Source of the DNA: Planctomycetaceae bacterium
GTDB taxonomy: Bacteria > Planctomycetota > Planctomycetia > Pirellulales > UBA1268
DNA length: 7,006 nucleotides
Direction: 5' to 3'
Assembly: GCA_030616935.1 (NCBI GenBank)
Contig: JAUWWJ010000082.1
Span: 1 to 7,006, forward strand
In this document: positions 5,801 through 7,006 of the stretch, in pieces
Layout of the letters: the number at the start of each line of letters is the position of its first letter
Numbering within the stretch: the stretch's first letter is position 1
Made by a program: the position numbers and the translations under genes
The notes under the pieces: generated by a model
What the model was told of the DNA's origin: nothing
The model's input: only the letters and a program-made list of their open reading frames with translations
The model's database searches: none

Positions 5801-7006
5801 TCAGGAGTTCGCGGTTGTGGTCAACTGCATCTCGTTTTCGTCTAACAGGCGGGCGAAAAGCGTGGCACGACGACTGGTTGTTTCGAGAGAGCCGTTTCGT
5901 GCTATGGCCAGTTCCAAGTCGACTATCCGCCCCGGCGTAGCGCTGTGCAGTGGGACGTGAATGATCACCATGTAACTGGGATCTGGTGGAGGACCGGGGA
6001 GCCGCCAATGTTCTTCCTTGATGGGGCCATCTGTGGCCCGGGTCCTCAGGGTAACCCAAGTAAAGCCCATCTGACTGGCAGTCTGGCATACAGCTTTCCA
6101 CCATTGATTTTCATCGCGGAGCTGCCGAAACTGCAATTGCTGGTTCTCAAACTCTCCTCGCCAGTTCCGCTCTTTCCAGGAAGTAACATATGTCTTCGGG
6201 AGGTGAGATAACATCCCATGCAAATGAACTATGCCTGTGATGCAGAACACGAAGATTATCAGGAGTGACATCCCGCCTAACACAAACAATGAATGGATGT
6301 CATTGCTGGCCAACATCAACAACAAGCCCAGGCCGGTGACCAGCAGCGTCACCAAATAGGTAAATAGAACAGCGCGGCGCTGGTTCAGACCCAGCTCCAA
6401 CAAACGATGGTGAAAGTGGTTTCGATCGGGAGCAAAGATTGACCGACGCTCCAGGAAGCGTCTGAGCATCGAAAACAAAGTGTCGAAAATCGGGATGCCC
6501 AAAGCCAAGGCCGGTAAAGCCAAACCGACCAGAGCGGCGGACTTCGTCGTATACATGACGCAGGAAGCCGCGATGATGAAGCCCAGGAACAAACTCCCAC
6601 AATCACCCATGAAGACCTTAGCCGGGTGGAAATTGAAGACCAGAAAACCACACAGGCTGCCGAGCAGGGCCAGCATGAAGACACCCATGACCATACTACC
6701 ACTGAGAAAGGCCAACAGGGCAATCACGCCACAAGCGATGGAGCAGATCCCCGCAGCGAGTCCGTCCAGCCCGTCGCTGAGGTTGACCGCGTTTGTGATC
6801 CCGACGATCCAAAGAATCGTCAATGCGTAGCCCCAGCGGCCTAGCGGCAGCGTCCAACCATCGGTAAGGGTAATCCCCGAGATTCGGAGTCCACCGAAAC
6901 ACAGGACAGTGGCTACCAGTAATTCCAACAGAAACTTGGTGCGTGCAGACAATCCCTTCAGGTCATCTACTAAGCCTATGACAAAGACTAGGGTCGCTGA
7001 GCTCAG
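5801..7006 (-). CDS. MraY/WecA-family polyprenyl-phosphate sugar-1-phosphate transferase, 5' partial
   Basis: An integral membrane enzyme that transfers a sugar-1-phosphate (GlcNAc-1-P in WecA/TagO) from UDP-sugar to undecaprenyl phosphate, the initiating step of Wzx/Wzy polysaccharide synthesis. The frame is open to the window edge: the 18 codons before the TTG at 6952 read LSSATLVFVIGLVDDLKG, which contains the conserved GLVDD motif, so the TTG is internal and the true start lies outside. The visible 401 residues hold NAVNLSDGLDG (72-82), FNFHPAKVFMGD (124-135) and PDRNHFHHRLL (193-203), the Asp-rich and HxHH motifs for Mg2+, polyprenyl phosphate and nucleotide-sugar handling. Roughly 60-100 N-terminal residues are missing. 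After the last membrane helix (about residue 265) there is a hydrophilic tail of about 130 residues that classical WecA lacks. Gene order places it as the first committed step ahead of wzx. Confidence 0.9.
   Translation of the reverse strand: MSSATLVFVIGLVDDLKGLSARTKFLLELLVATVLCFGGLRISGITLTDGWTLPLGRWGYALTILWIVGITNAVNLSDGLDGLAAGICSIACGVIALLAFLSGSMVMGVFMLALLGSLCGFLVFNFHPAKVFMGDCGSLFLGFIIAASCVMYTTKSAALVGLALPALALGIPIFDTLFSMLRRFLERRSIFAPDRNHFHHRLLELGLNQRRAVLFTYLVTLLVTGLGLLLMLASNDIHSLFVLGGMSLLIIFVFCITGIVHLHGMLSHLPKTYVTSWKERNWRGEFENQQLQFRQLRDENQWWKAVCQTASQMGFTWVTLRTRATDGPIKEEHWRLPGPPPDPSYMVIIHVPLHSATPGRIVDLELAIARNGSLETTSRRATLFARLLDENEMQLTTTANS

Noticed and set aside
5655..6104. Minus-strand open frame of 149 codons.
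   Set aside because: It is a shifted reading of the sugar-phosphate transferase tail and the flippase start, both of which have clear family motifs in their own frames.

Overview
The window is part of a Gram-negative-type surface polysaccharide (O-antigen or exopolysaccharide) locus. Every gene I can support lies on the minus strand, so transcription runs from high to low coordinates. The core is a Wzx/Wzy-pathway set: a polyprenyl-phosphate sugar-1-phosphate transferase of the MraY/WecA family (5801-7006, 5' end outside the window), a Wzx-type flippase (4460-5779), and an O-antigen polymerase/ligase family membrane protein (2435-3733). An asparagine-synthetase-like ATP-dependent amide ligase follows (162-2135). 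The organism cannot be named from this sequence. Moderate base composition, mixed start codons and an IS1380-type remnant fit many environmental Gram-negative lineages; a planctomycete or related group is only a guess.

The four recognisable genes are separated by gene debris. Between wzx and the polymerase, the first 44 codons of an IS1380-family transposase, with its ribosome binding site and presumed element end, are joined out of frame to the last 117 codons of a family-2-like glycosyltransferase. Between the polymerase and the amide ligase, two overlapping short frames (34 and 55 codons) follow a textbook AGGAGG site. They look most like the decayed, shortened 5' part of a GT-B-type glycosyltransferase, although a pair of real small genes cannot be excluded. 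At the left edge, after the amide ligase, lies a fragment of a second O-antigen ligase/polymerase that shares the HNDWL motif with the intact one.

Read as a pathway, the MraY/WecA-like enzyme would load the first sugar phosphate on the lipid carrier. Glycosyltransferases, none intact in this window, would extend it; Wzx would flip it; and the Wzy/WaaL-family protein would polymerise or transfer it. The asparagine-synthetase-like protein could amidate a sugar acid or another precursor. It has Trp where class II glutaminases carry their catalytic Cys, so it probably does not use glutamine hydrolysis in the usual way.

I see no RNA gene, CRISPR array, convincing promoter or terminator. No plus-strand frame looks like a real gene. 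The clearest message is a locus under rearrangement: the general machinery is kept while sugar-specific transferase genes are lost or broken. The most interesting single protein is the glutaminase-dead amide ligase.
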